The notes under the pieces are model-generated. The model searched no databases. It was not told the DNA's origin and worked only from the letters and a program-made list of their open reading frames with translations. From Oxobacter pfennigii (GTDB taxonomy: Bacteria > Bacillota > Clostridia > Clostridiales > Oxobacteraceae): 64,000 bases of DNA. Location: contig NZ_LKET01000051.1 of NCBI RefSeq assembly GCF_001317355.1, positions 1 through 64,000 on the forward strand. The letters run 5' to 3'. The position numbers were made by a program, and so were the translations under genes. Positions 46,228 through 55,524 of this stretch are shown in pieces. Positions within the stretch are counted from its first letter, which is position 1; each line of letters starts with the position of its first letter.

Positions 46228-47619
46228 TTATCTCCCCCTACATTGCTTAAACTCAAGTCTTAATACATTTTCAGTCTTTTTTGTTATTTTATAATTTTCA
46301 CTTACTCTGTATCCTACCACCCAGATTATCTCTTTTCCCCAGGCTACGACAGGTATTCTGTCCCTTATATCTCTCGGAATCTTTTGGTCTATGAAGAATT
46401 CCTTAAGCTTTTTTGTTCCCTTCATGCCTGCCGGTGTAATGAAATCCCCCTCTTCCCGGGTGCGCAGAACCAAATTTTCTTTTATTTTATCATAATCAAA
46501 ATATTTTAAATAGTCCTTCTCATTATGCAAGGAGAGTTTATATTCCTCAGTCTGAGCTTCCATTATATCCCCGGTTTCATCTATACGTGTTAATCCCGGA
46601 ATGTTGATCTCATAGCGGAACTTTATATTAGTTTCTCCTGTATATTTTATAATATTTAAAAGTTTATAGCTTATGATGCCTTTAATTCCGCCGGGAAGTT
46701 CTACGGCCGCCCCTGTCATCCCATTATGTATAATCGAAAGCAGAAGTTCAATATGCTTGCTTTCTATGGCATTGAGATTTCCTTTTACATTTTCAATTGC
46801 CTTTCTTATGATCCTTTTTTTAACTGAAGAATGCTGTTCTTTAAGGCTGTCTATATTTATAGATACCTTTCCCTCATTTTGAGTGCATATTTCATTATAT
46901 ATATTTTTGACATGCTCTTCTAAAAACTCACTGTCCTCTCTTAAAAGCTCTGCCATGGAGCTTATGAGGGACTCTATATTGCTGCTGTAGTTTTCTCTTA
47001 TATATGGTATTAACTGAAGCCTCAGCTTATTCCGAAGATATAGGGGTTCTAAATTTGTACTGTCAGTTCTTGGATTTATGTCATGCTCCCGGCAATATTT
47101 TTCTATGTCCTCTCTTAAAGTAAACAAAAGAGGCCTTATAAATATTCCATCCCTTACGGGCTTGATTCCTCCTAAACCATCTAATCCCGTACCTCTCATA
47201 ATCCTCATAAATACAGTTTCAGCCTGATCATTCATATTATGAGCCAATGCAATTTTTGAAGCTTTTATTTCCTTTGCCACATCATCAAATAGCTTGTATC
47301 TGGCTACCCTGCCTGCTTCTTCAAGAGAAATACCCTGTTTTTTTGCCATTAATTCAACATCCTCAAAGCCTATACTAAGAGGTATGGAGCGCTTGCGGCA
47401 AAATTCCTTCACATACTCGCAATCTTGGTCGGCTTCTTCGCCTCTTAACATATGGTTTAAGTGGGCGCCATGAATATATAAATTATATTTATCCTTTAAT
47501 GTATACAATATATGAAGGAGGGCCATGGAATCCGGACCTCCCGATACAGCCGCAACTATCCTGTCGCCTTTATTTAGCATATTATATTTTTCAATTGTTT
47601 TAAGAACGCCTTTAAGCAT
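46228..47619 (-). CDS. tilS: tRNA(Ile)-lysidine synthetase
   Basis: 463 aa. AVSGGPDSMALLHIL (near 24-38) is the PP-loop that binds ATP. The middle part is a TilS linker domain, and the C-terminal TilS-C domain includes EEGDFITPAGMKGTKKLKEF. It converts the wobble C of an isoleucine tRNA to lysidine so that it reads AUA. It sits directly before hpt and ftsH, an order widely conserved in Firmicutes. Confidence 0.96.
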   Translation of the reverse strand: MLKGVLKTIEKYNMLNKGDRIVAAVSGGPDSMALLHILYTLKDKYNLYIHGAHLNHMLRGEEADQDCEYVKEFCRKRSIPLSIGFEDVELMAKKQGISLEEAGRVARYKLFDDVAKEIKASKIALAHNMNDQAETVFMRIMRGTGLDGLGGIKPVRDGIFIRPLLFTLREDIEKYCREHDINPRTDSTNLEPLYLRNKLRLQLIPYIRENYSSNIESLISSMAELLREDSEFLEEHVKNIYNEICTQNEGKVSINIDSLKEQHSSVKKRIIRKAIENVKGNLNAIESKHIELLLSIIHNGMTGAAVELPGGIKGIISYKLLNIIKYTGETNIKFRYEINIPGLTRIDETGDIMEAQTEEYKLSLHNEKDYLKYFDYDKIKENLVLRTREEGDFITPAGMKGTKKLKEFFIDQKIPRDIRDRIPVVAWGKEIIWVVGYRVSENYKITKKTENVLRLEFKQCRGR

Positions 47620-47776
47620 ATGAATACCATGCCTTTTACAAAATATAACCCTTAATCTAAAAATATAATATATTTTAATGACCGACTTGTAAACATGTTC
47701 TTATGTGGATTTTATCCTTAATAATTATAATCTATTCGGTATAAGCAGTTAAGAAACTTAAACAGGCTATCAATAA

Positions 47777-47812
47777 AAAAGCCTCCGAAGTTTTTTCTTC
47801 AGAAGCTCAAAT
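47777..47812 (-). terminator. Terminator after spoIIE
   Basis: GCTTCTGAAG and CTTCGGAGGC pair around an AAAAAA loop, with a TTTTTT tail on the minus strand. It separates spoIIE from tilS. Confidence 0.8.
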
Positions 47813-47870
47813 ATTAAAAAATTATTCAATTATATAAGTTTACACATTAAGCTTTGACGTCAATATTTTC

Positions 47871-50270
47871 TCACATAACCTCCCATATTTTTGATACAAG
47901 CACTGTCATATCATCCTTTATATCGTTGCCTGACCTGTTCTTTGCAATATTAAGCAATTCCTCCGCAAACTGCTGCGGATTTCTGCTCTCAATGGATTCT
48001 ATGGCCGAAACAGGCCCATATTCGTCACCCAAGGACTGCTCAACGCCGTCTGTGACCATTATTATCAAATCTCCATGAGACAGTTTTGTAGTTTGCGACT
48101 CCATATCCACGCTGCTTAATATCCCTATTGGCAGGCTGGTAGAGTTGATCCTCTCAATAGAACCATCGGTTCTTTTTATATAAGTAGATGCAGCCCCTAT
48201 CTTGATAATTTCCACCTGGCCGGTATATAAATCGGCAATGGCTAAATCAACGGTGGCATAATCTTCATCCAGAGACTTTAGAGATATGGCAGTATTTATG
48301 GCTTTTAAAGCGGTAGATTTATCAAAACCTGCTTCAAGATATTTTTCCAGCAGAGTTATTGCGCAGTTGCTCTCCACTGCCGCCGTGGGACCCGTCCCCA
48401 TACCGTCGCTTAAAGCCATCATATACTTTCCGTCATCAAGCTCTATAAATGAATAATTATCTCCGGATATTCCCCCTTTATCTTTGATTTCTCTTGCCAT
48501 TCCGGTGGATATCTGATATTTCACTGCTTCCACAAGCTTGAAATAACAAACATTGCTTCCCTCATTAATAATACAGGAGGTCTTATCTCTTCTCATTTTC
48601 TTTTTAAGCACCTTTGAGACTGCAGGACTTATGTCCTTTATACACTCCCTCCTTCCCAAACATGCTTTTTTATAAAGGTTAACCTGATATTTGTTTGCAT
48701 TGTCCTTCATAACTACAATGTCATTAAACTGGAGGCCTTCCTTGTCAAGAGCTACTGCCAGCTCTTCTTCGACATCCTTGTGGAAATACATATCCTGCCT
48801 TATTTCTTCTGATAAATCATTCAATACTTTGGATACACCCACAAGCTGCTCGCCTACAACTTTTCTGCCTTCTCTTGCCTTCAATCTCCACTTGTAATTC
48901 ATTTTATATATATCGAACATATAGTTCGTTGTTTTAACCAATTGTCCCAGCCTTAAACATTTTTTCTTTAACTCCTCGGGAGCGTTCTCAAAATCCACCT
49001 TTCCGTCTGCCGAAACCACATCCAGCATATCAAATATGTTCTGATAGGTCCTGTAGAAATCCCTGTTCCAGCATATATTTCTTGCATCACAGTCTGCACA
49101 GGTCTTATCAACTATAGAACTTACCAGAGAGTTCATTTCGCTGTTCTGCCTGATTTTCTCGCTGCTTTCATTTTCCTCCATAGCTTTGGAGAGCTCAATT
49201 ATCGCATCGTTCATTCTAGAAATTTTAAATTTCACAAGGTCTCTCATTCTCTTTATGTAGGATTGTTGTTCCAAACGGCTTTTTGCCGATGCATCCATAA
49301 ACGGGATGAATTTTTCTACTATTGATGAAGGCAGAAGAATGAAGAGTATTATTCCTGAGGCCAGTTCCTTATACCCTATAATCCACTGCTCTCCTCCTAA
49401 ATAGAACAAAATTATCAAATCGGCCATTATAAAGCCTAATGCAACTCCGACTTTGCCGGTATCCTTAAACAATCCTGAAAGAAGGCCGCAAAATGCATAT
49501 GTTCCTATTATAACCGGCACCTGATCAGCCGATATGCATGTTATTAGCCCCACCGTAGTTCCGATTGCCGCGCCCACCCCTACCCCCTGACCATAAGCAG
49601 CCAAAATAACTATCAAAACAGACATCACGACTTTAAAGGAAACTCCCATTATATAAATGTCTGATAACCCTGATATTAAAATGGCACACAATATGGCTAT
49701 ACAAATCATTTCTTCGTTGGAAAGGACTTTTCGGCTCTTTTTATCCATGATTATGGGAAGTGCAAAATTATATATGTATACAAGAGCCATAATTATTGTG
49801 GAATTAAATAACCCCATTAAGGTGTCATATAATATAAATGTACCGTTAGTCAATAAGTTCATGAGCAAGGATACTGCAAAATTGATTGTGAAAGCAACAA
49901 CCCCTGCCTTTAATGTATTGACCCTGTCTTTATAGCCCAGCAATTTAATAGCCACAAAGCTAAGCATTATGCTTACTATTGACTGTATGGTTTCATATCC
50001 CACCTCCCTGGTCATTATTCCGGCAATAATGCTTGTCCCTATTACAGCAACATTTTTATTACCGGCAATTAATGCAACTGAAACTATAAAGGCTACTCCG
50101 AAGGGGGACAGCATATTTAATATTGATGCCCTTCCTATTATGAATCCCATAACGGAAAGCATAAATGTTCCTTCCAGAGCTATTTCCTTTATTCGGCCCA
50201 TTAAATACTGCCTGCCGTGTTTTACATTGTATGAATTTTGCTCCACGGCATTTAATGCCTTTTCAACCAT
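47871..50270 (-). CDS. spoIIE: Stage II sporulation protein E (PP2C phosphatase)
   Basis: 799 aa. About ten N-terminal membrane segments (residues 35-320) anchor it to the forming septum; a central regulatory domain with cysteines (CADCDARNICW near 390) follows; the C-terminal PP2C domain begins with FIELDDGKYMMALSDGMGTG (near 600), holding the metal-binding aspartates. It dephosphorylates SpoIIAA to activate sigma-F in the forespore. GGGGTGG precedes the ATG. A weak Spo0A-box-like AGTCGAA occurs near 50412 but does not match the consensus fully. Confidence 0.96.
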   Translation of the reverse strand: MVEKALNAVEQNSYNVKHGRQYLMGRIKEIALEGTFMLSVMGFIIGRASILNMLSPFGVAFIVSVALIAGNKNVAVIGTSIIAGIMTREVGYETIQSIVSIMLSFVAIKLLGYKDRVNTLKAGVVAFTINFAVSLLMNLLTNGTFILYDTLMGLFNSTIIMALVYIYNFALPIIMDKKSRKVLSNEEMICIAILCAILISGLSDIYIMGVSFKVVMSVLIVILAAYGQGVGVGAAIGTTVGLITCISADQVPVIIGTYAFCGLLSGLFKDTGKVGVALGFIMADLIILFYLGGEQWIIGYKELASGIILFILLPSSIVEKFIPFMDASAKSRLEQQSYIKRMRDLVKFKISRMNDAIIELSKAMEENESSEKIRQNSEMNSLVSSIVDKTCADCDARNICWNRDFYRTYQNIFDMLDVVSADGKVDFENAPEELKKKCLRLGQLVKTTNYMFDIYKMNYKWRLKAREGRKVVGEQLVGVSKVLNDLSEEIRQDMYFHKDVEEELAVALDKEGLQFNDIVVMKDNANKYQVNLYKKACLGRRECIKDISPAVSKVLKKKMRRDKTSCIINEGSNVCYFKLVEAVKYQISTGMAREIKDKGGISGDNYSFIELDDGKYMMALSDGMGTGPTAAVESNCAITLLEKYLEAGFDKSTALKAINTAISLKSLDEDYATVDLAIADLYTGQVEIIKIGAASTYIKRTDGSIERINSTSLPIGILSSVDMESQTTKLSHGDLIIMVTDGVEQSLGDEYGPVSAIESIESRNPQQFAEELLNIAKNRSGNDIKDDMTVLVSKIWEVM

Positions 50271-50662
50271 TGTACCACCCCAATCCTTTTCCTCTTGGTT
50301 TTTTAGGTAAGGCTATTATAGCACGGCGTTTTGGGATAATTTGTAATAATATAAGCGGAATATTCAATAATCATGCGACGTATAATTATAGATTGACAAA
50401 AACATCTGTCTAATTCGACTTGTGTTTATGATTAATTAAGGATGAGAAAACACTTTCTTAAGGAATATTTTGGTGATACTGCCTATGGAAAAGACTTAAA
50501 TTGTTTTTAAAAGATTATAGACACCTTTTGTTTGTCGCTATAGAGGCTTTTTAAAAAGCAATCACTATAAAGATAAAGTGATAAAAAAGCCTGTAAATAC
50601 AAGCTTTGTAACAATTACATCGGATTTTTTTGTGAGGATAATGAATGGATTATACAACCATA
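50271..50662. other. Divergent intergenic region between spoIIE and the ABC operon
   Basis: About 390 bases with no gene that I can support. It must contain the spoIIE promoter, for which no strong boxes are clear. The rightward ABC promoter starts at 50663. Confidence 0.4.
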
Positions 50663-50691
50663 TTGACACCCACCCCTTCTCTGCTTATAAT
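50663..50691 (+). promoter_or_regulatory. Consensus promoter of the ABC exporter operon
   Basis: TTGACA (50663-50668) and TATAAT (50686-50691) with 17-base spacing are a perfect sigma-A match. Transcription would start near 50698, just ahead of a palindrome. Confidence 0.8.
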
Positions 50692-50720
50692 GTTGCTGCC
50701 TTAAAGCAAAGCACTAAGTA

Positions 50721-50738
50721 ATTAACTAATCAGTTAAT
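50721..50738 (+). promoter_or_regulatory. Palindromic operator candidate
   Basis: ATTAACT-AATC-AGTTAAT has perfect 7-bp arms and lies between the predicted start site and the AAAGGGG ribosome site. A repressor bound here would block transcription; the ArsR-like gene at the operon's end is the obvious candidate. Confidence 0.5.
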
Positions 50739-50754
50739 CAGAAAGGGGTTTTTT

Positions 50755-51567
50755 ATGGATTTAGCAGTACTCACCGCAACCTTCAAGCGGAATTTCATTA
50801 TCCAGCTCAGGGCATACCCCAAGCATTTCTTTGTGGGGAACCTCCTTACGGGACTTTATACGGCCATTTACACATTTTTTATGTACCATCTCTTTTTTAG
50901 AGGCAATACCAAAGTCAGCTTTGCTAATCTTACAGGAACAACCGATTATATGAGCTTTGTTATCGTTGGAACAGCAGTATATTTATATGTCGTCAGAACC
51001 GCTCTGAATGTCAGCAGGAGCCTGATTACTGAGTTACGGGAAGGCACATTGGAAAGCCTCATGATGGCACCCTTTAAGCGAGTTCAATACTTTTTAGGAA
51101 ATATGCTTCAGCAGGTCCTGACAACCAGCGGCGAAGTTTTGATCATGGTGCTTTTAAGCATCCCTTTCGGACTGCGGTTTTCTAATTTCAACTTACTATC
51201 TTTCTTATTCTCCTTTATTGTCAGCCTGTATGCTTTCTTCTCGATTTCCATACTGTTAGCCTGTGTAATGTTATATTCCCGTGATACCTATATCTCTCAA
51301 AACACACTGTTTGCCTTGATCTTTCTTTTATGCGGCATTACCTTTCCTATCCAATACCTTCCAGATTGGGCCCAATGTATTGCGAAACTGATTCCGGTGA
51401 CAGATGCCGTTATCCTAATTCGTAATGCTGTATTGCTGGGCAACAGTATTGAAATGCAATTTGAACGGTTGCTTTATCTGGTTTCGATTAGCACGTTTTA
51501 TACCCTCATCGGTTTTCAGTTGTTACGGAAAATAGAATTGATAGCTCTGGAAAAAATACACGGATAG
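50755..51567 (+). CDS. ABC-2 type exporter permease (first)
   Basis: 270 aa with six membrane segments in the ABC-2 pattern. LITELREGTLESLMMAPFKR (near 92-111), the REGTLE cytoplasmic signature, is the coupling region also seen in DrrB- and NodJ-like exporters. AAAGGGG precedes the ATG. It is followed after 11 bases by a damaged ATPase gene and then by a second permease, so the exporter would be ATPase plus heterodimeric permeases. Substrate unknown. Confidence 0.88.
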   Translation: MDLAVLTATFKRNFIIQLRAYPKHFFVGNLLTGLYTAIYTFFMYHLFFRGNTKVSFANLTGTTDYMSFVIVGTAVYLYVVRTALNVSRSLITELREGTLESLMMAPFKRVQYFLGNMLQQVLTTSGEVLIMVLLSIPFGLRFSNFNLLSFLFSFIVSLYAFFSISILLACVMLYSRDTYISQNTLFALIFLLCGITFPIQYLPDWAQCIAKLIPVTDAVILIRNAVLLGNSIEMQFERLLYLVSISTFYTLIGFQLLRKIELIALEKIHG

Positions 51568-51578
51568 GAGTCAAAAGA

Positions 51579-52576
51579 ATGATTATTGCTGAAAATCTGA
51601 AAAAGACTTATGAAACCAAAATAAGGAAAGGCTTTTTAAAGTCGGAAAAAACCACCATTGAAGCCGTAAAGGAGCTGAACATGGAGCTTAAAAGAGGTAA
51701 AATCGTCGGGTTGTTGGGTGTAAACGGCGCCGGTAAGACGACGAGTATAAAAATGCTATCAACATTGCTTTTACCTACCTCTGGAACTATTTCGGTAGAT
51801 GGCATCGATGCCGTCAAAAATCCTATGGAAGTAAAAAAGAAAATCAATATGGTGGCGGGGGTGAGAGGATGCTTTACTGGCGTTTAACGGGAAAGGAAAA
51901 CCTATGGTATTTCGGGCAGTTATATGGAATAGATAATAAGCTTTTAAACAAGCGCATCGATTATTTGATGAAATTGGTTGGGATTGAAGAAAAACAGGAC
52001 ATACCTGTGGAAAATTATTCAAAGGGCATGAAGCAGCGGCTCCAAATAGCAAGGGGGCTTATTAACGACCCGGATTACATTTTTATGGACGAGCCCACGC
52101 TGGGTTTGGATTCTGTTATTTCCAGAGAGTTAAGAACTCATGTAAAAAATATAGCTGAAACTGAATGTAAAGGAATCCTTTTAACCTCTCATTATATGGC
52201 TGAAATTGAAGAGCTGTGTGATTATGTATATATTTTAAACAATGGATTTGTGTTGGCTGAAGGGACTACAAGTGAACTTGCCCGATACGGAATGAGCACC
52301 AAAACATTGATGCTGAAATTGGATACAGAGAAAGATGATGCCCTTCAGCTTATAAGCAAGGCCTGTCGGACTTTGGATCCAGGTGCCGAGGTTAAGATGA
52401 ATCAAGTACAGGGCAGCTATATAATTACATCGTCTCAGGACATGGCAGGCTGTGTGTCTGCTGCGTGCATACAGCATAAGCTGGTAATAAAACAGCTGTA
52501 TGAAGAGGCCCCAAAGCTTGAAGATGCCATCATTAAGCTTTCGAAGGGGGCATGGAACAATGAAAAGATTTCTTAA
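51579..52576 (+). pseudogene. ABC exporter ATPase, interrupted by a one-base frameshift
   Basis: Codons from 51579 give Walker A (GVNGAGKTTSIKM) up to KKKINMVAG, then the frame runs out at 51887. The remaining ATPase, starting KENLWYFGQLYGI, continues in another frame to 52576 with the signature YSKGMKQRLQIARG, Walker B YIFMDEPTLGLD and a C-terminal extension. One extra G in the G5 run at 51857-51861 would restore a continuous protein of about 332 aa ending AGGERMLYW. The break lies between Walker A and the Q-loop region. It may be a true loss, phase variation in a homopolymer or a sequencing error. Confidence 0.85.
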
Positions 52577-53369
52577 ATCGGTAACTGCGGAAGCCATCAA
52601 GCAGCACAAGAATTACTTCCACAGCAAAATGATTTATGTGCCCTTGTCCCTTTGGCCGCTTATAAGCTTTGTTTCGGCATATTATAGTTTTAAGCCCTTC
52701 TCCATTGAAAATGCCCAAATACCTTATTTAAACGAAGAAAACCTTATTTTGTTTATATTAATTGGTTATTTATGTATGAGTTTTTTCAGATCTCTGGTTC
52801 AATCGGCATGGTTTTTTTCATTTGAAAGGGAGTCGGGTACGCTGGAACTGATTTATCTCACACCTGTCAACCGGATGAGTATCATCCTGGGCAACGCGCT
52901 GTCGTCGGTTTTTGAAAGCGTTTGGGTGATGGCAGTTTTTGCAGGAGGTATATTGTTTCTTAAGCAGCATGATTTGAACTTAAATATTCCGGCAGCTTTA
53001 GCTGCAGCTGCTTTGATGATGCTGATGGCAGTTAGTTGGGGACTATTTTTAAATTCATTATTCCTGTTCTCAAGGGATACAGGCTTTCTTTTTACAATTT
53101 TGGAAGAACCAATGGAGATTTTTTCAGGTGTGAAAATACCTACTGTGCTTTTTCCGCTGTGGGCAAAAATGATCAGCCTGATATTCCCACTGACTTATGC
53201 CGTTGAAGCCATGCGCGGTGTCTTTTTAAATAGCGAGAGTATTTATGATTTAAGGACTTTCATTGGAACCAGCACATGCATTATTCTGGTATTATTTCTT
53301 ATTTCGGGCGTATGTTTGCTGCTGGGAGAAAGGCATGCAAAAAAGACCGGAAACATGTCGCTTTTTTAG
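52560..53369 (+). CDS. ABC-2 type exporter permease (second)
   Basis: 269 aa with six membrane segments. FERESGTLELIYLTPVNRMS (near 83-102) is the same coupling signature as in the first permease. ATG 52560, overlapping the ATPase end and preceded by GGGGG nine bases earlier, is chosen over an in-frame ATG deeper in the ATPase gene. It probably pairs with the 50755-51567 protein. Confidence 0.86.
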   Translation: MKRFLKSVTAEAIKQHKNYFHSKMIYVPLSLWPLISFVSAYYSFKPFSIENAQIPYLNEENLILFILIGYLCMSFFRSLVQSAWFFSFERESGTLELIYLTPVNRMSIILGNALSSVFESVWVMAVFAGGILFLKQHDLNLNIPAALAAAALMMLMAVSWGLFLNSLFLFSRDTGFLFTILEEPMEIFSGVKIPTVLFPLWAKMISLIFPLTYAVEAMRGVFLNSESIYDLRTFIGTSTCIILVLFLISGVCLLLGERHAKKTGNMSLF

Positions 53370-53461
53370 TATACCATAATTAATACTTGCAGCATCCATT
53401 TCATATGAATTTACACGATAAAGTTCATGATATAATGGTAAAAAACGAAGCAGGTGGCAGA

Positions 53462-54426
53462 ATGATCGTTAATTCAGTTAATGAAAACAATTGGCATATT
53501 GATTTTACATACTCCCCTCTTTTTGAAATGCTGTGCAGCCTTCATGTTCTTGTAAAACTGAGCATCATTTAGAACGCCTGGAATGGGCACAGCTGCTGCT
53601 TTCCCGCATGCCATCGAAGCTTAAAACCGATATTGTGGAATTGGGCGGGAAAACAGAAGAATGGTGCGTTATTATGGATCTTTGTAACTGTTATGAAGCA
53701 TGCGATGATTTCAACATTATAGCTGCAATAAACTTCCTGGAGGACTTGCCCTTGACCAGCTTCCACGAAGCTTATGCCAAATACAACAACATAACCGAGT
53801 GCACCGATGAGAAAGTGAAAAGTAAGATAACCGGCGTATTGAAAGAATATTACTTTACCTGCTTTGAAAAAGAAATCCGTTATGTTGAACCCTTACTTGT
53901 AAGGAATCTCCGGCGAGAATCGGAACAATGCAGGCATTCAGGCATATTGAAATATATAGCAAAGCTGCATAATCGGATTGAAATTACTAATGATGCCTTT
54001 TTATTTCATAAATACAAACTGTTCACGGTACCTTTTACCAGTTTCAGCAGAATTGTGGTGCGAATAAGCTCCTATATCGATCCTCATTTACTCATGGATT
54101 ATGAACAGGATATGGTGCAGTTTACAATCAGGATGCACCTGAATAAAGGTGAGGAATCGGTACCGAGGGATTTACTCCGCGTCGTAAAAGCGCTTTCCGA
54201 TGAAACAAGGCTGAAAATTCTAAGGAGGATTTTTAAACAAAGAGAGACGACCCAGAGCCTTGCAGCCGAATTAAAGCTCACCGAGGCATGCGTATCAAAA
54301 CATTTGAAGCTGCTTTATGAAGCAGGAGTCCTGTATAAGGAGCGAAGCGGCAACTATATCTATTATTATTTGAACACATCAGCCATTGACAAAATCCCAT
54401 GGGCGATATATGAATATATGGGGTAA
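53462..54426 (+). pseudogene. ArsR-type regulator with DUF5937-like N-domain, one-base frameshift
   Basis: The protein begins around ATG 53462 (AGGTGG upstream; ATG 53435 possible) and reads IDFTYSPLFEMLCSLHVL, typical of the N-domain found before ArsR helix-turn-helix domains. The frame then closes at 53572 while the rest, from CKTEHHLERLEWAQ, continues in another frame. One extra T in TTCTTGTAAA near 53553 would join the parts into about 321 aa. The C-terminal winged helix (LKLTEACVSKHLKLLYEAG) is intact. It would be the operon's own repressor. Confidence 0.8.
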
Positions 54427-54484
54427 ATCAGCGTCGGCAGCAGATATTATTGCCGCAGGCGATATCATGATATCATTCACCCAG

Positions 54485-54520
54485 CGAATATAATTGATAC
54501 GCAAGGACGAATATAATTGA
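54485..54520 (+). repeat. 13-bp direct repeat
   Basis: CGAATATAATTGA occurs at 54485-54497 and again at 54508-54520, just before the shared terminator. Meaning unknown; it may be a small duplication. Confidence 0.5.
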
Positions 54521-54557
54521 AAAAAGCAGTGAAATCAATGGATTTCACTGCTTTTTT
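54521..54557. terminator. Bidirectional terminator between the regulator and the tRNA genes
   Basis: GCAGTGAAATC and GATTTCACTGC form a perfect 11-bp stem with a four-base loop, flanked by A and T runs, so it works for both the regulator transcript and the tRNA transcript. Confidence 0.88.
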
Positions 54558-54558
54558 C

Positions 54559-54635
54559 TGGTAGCGGCGGTGGGACTCGAACCTACGACCCTTCGGGTAT
54601 GAACCGAATGCTCTAGCCAACTAAGCTACGCCGCC
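54559..54635 (-). tRNA. tRNA-Met(CAU), elongator
   Basis: A 77-base cloverleaf with encoded CCA (54559-54561). The anticodon arm TTCGG-TTCATAC-CCGAA gives CAT, and the T arm is GTAGG-TTCGAGT-CCCAC-like. The acceptor begins GGCGGCG, pairing through position 1, unlike the initiator next to it. Confidence 0.93.
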
Positions 54636-54640
54636 ACAAA

Positions 54641-54717
54641 TGGTTGCGGGGGAGGGATTTGAACCCACGGCCTCCGGGTTATGAGCCCGACGAGCTACCA
54701 AACTGCTCTACCCCGCG
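54641..54717 (-). tRNA. tRNA-fMet(CAU), initiator
   Basis: A 77-base cloverleaf with CCA encoded. The acceptor starts with C1 opposite A72, an unpaired end diagnostic of initiators, and the anticodon stem has GGG-CTCATAA-CCC. The pair initiator-elongator stands where B. subtilis also has a tRNA-Met cluster before spoIIE. Confidence 0.95.
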
Positions 54718-55018
54718 ATAAAAACTTTTTTATAGATTAATTTATAATGCATCCTAAGTTACGACAAGAAATAGTATAGCATCATATTCATGCACTTTCA
54801 AGGTCTTTAGGAAATTTTTTTAAAGTAAATTTTGCCGTTTTATCAGCTGCCTTTAACGCATTTAATCGGTCCATCCAAGGACTCTTATAAATATCATGTG
54901 CATTCTGAACTTATTCCATGCATAATATGAGTGGCCTCCCCCGTACATGTAGGCAGACAGTATCTACAGCATTAAAAAGACCTACATCTTGAGTATACAG
55001 GCCCTTTTGAATAGAATA
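54718..55018. other. Spacer between the Met tRNA genes and the XRE regulator
   Basis: Contains the tRNA promoter (54773-54801) and, on the minus strand at 54788-54910, a 40-codon open stretch with balanced composition reading PWMDRLNALKAADKTAKF. It has no good start and may be a gene remnant. Nothing else is apparent. Confidence 0.4.
54773..54801 (-). promoter_or_regulatory. Promoter of the Met tRNA pair
   Basis: TTGAAA (54796-54801) and TATACT (54773-54778) with 17-base spacing on the minus strand, about 50 bases before the mature initiator tRNA. Confidence 0.7.
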
Positions 55019-55357
55019 CTATGCTTTCCAATGCTGAAGAAGGTCTATAAGATCAAGCATGGTCTTTTGATTGTCAGTACTTAAATTATTGATCCTGTTC
55101 ATTAAAAGGGTCAATGTGGTGTTATCCTTGTTTTCAAAGGAAGGCTGCAAATGTTTGAAGACCTCCTCAAGGGTCATTTCAAAAGCGCCCGCGATCTTAG
55201 CTATACTTTCAACAGTCACACTTGTTTCACCACGCTCAATTTCCCCTAAATGGGAACGGTGCATATTTGCCCTATGTGCCAGTTCTTCCTGACTCCAGTT
55301 TCGTTCATTCCGTAAATTACGTATTCTTTCACCTACTAATTTTACAATGTCATTCAT
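55019..55357 (-). CDS. XRE-family DNA-binding regulator
   Basis: 112 aa from ATG 55357, with AAGGGG eight bases upstream. Residues about 6-65 form an XRE helix-turn-helix (RNERNWSQEELAHRANMHRS, then LGEIERGE). The remaining C-terminal 45 residues are short helices and may form the dimer. It is divergent from the diguanylate cyclase gene at 55525 and shares its upstream space, so it might control that gene; nothing shows this directly. Confidence 0.9.
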   Translation of the reverse strand: MNDIVKLVGERIRNLRNERNWSQEELAHRANMHRSHLGEIERGETSVTVESIAKIAGAFEMTLEEVFKHLQPSFENKDNTTLTLLMNRINNLSTDNQKTMLDLIDLLQHWKA

Positions 55358-55524
55358 TTTTGTCACCCCTTACAAGAAAAATTATCCTGTTTATGCTATC
55401 GGTGCAACCAGTCATAATGGACAATTTAACTTTTATGACGGTTATAACCGTTGACTTTTGCAAAACTTTTCCTTATACTTGTAGTAATTGGAAAGCCAAA
55501 AATGTATAAAGTGGGGTGCCATGG

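Noticed and set aside
50395-50425. Spo0A box upstream of spoIIE
   Set aside because: AGTCGAA departs from TGTCGAA at the first base and lies about 140 bases upstream, so chance cannot be excluded.
51857-51861. Programmed ribosomal frameshift in the ABC ATPase
   Set aside because: No slippery heptamer or downstream stimulatory structure is evident, and a second frameshift lies in the same operon, so a mutation or error is simpler.
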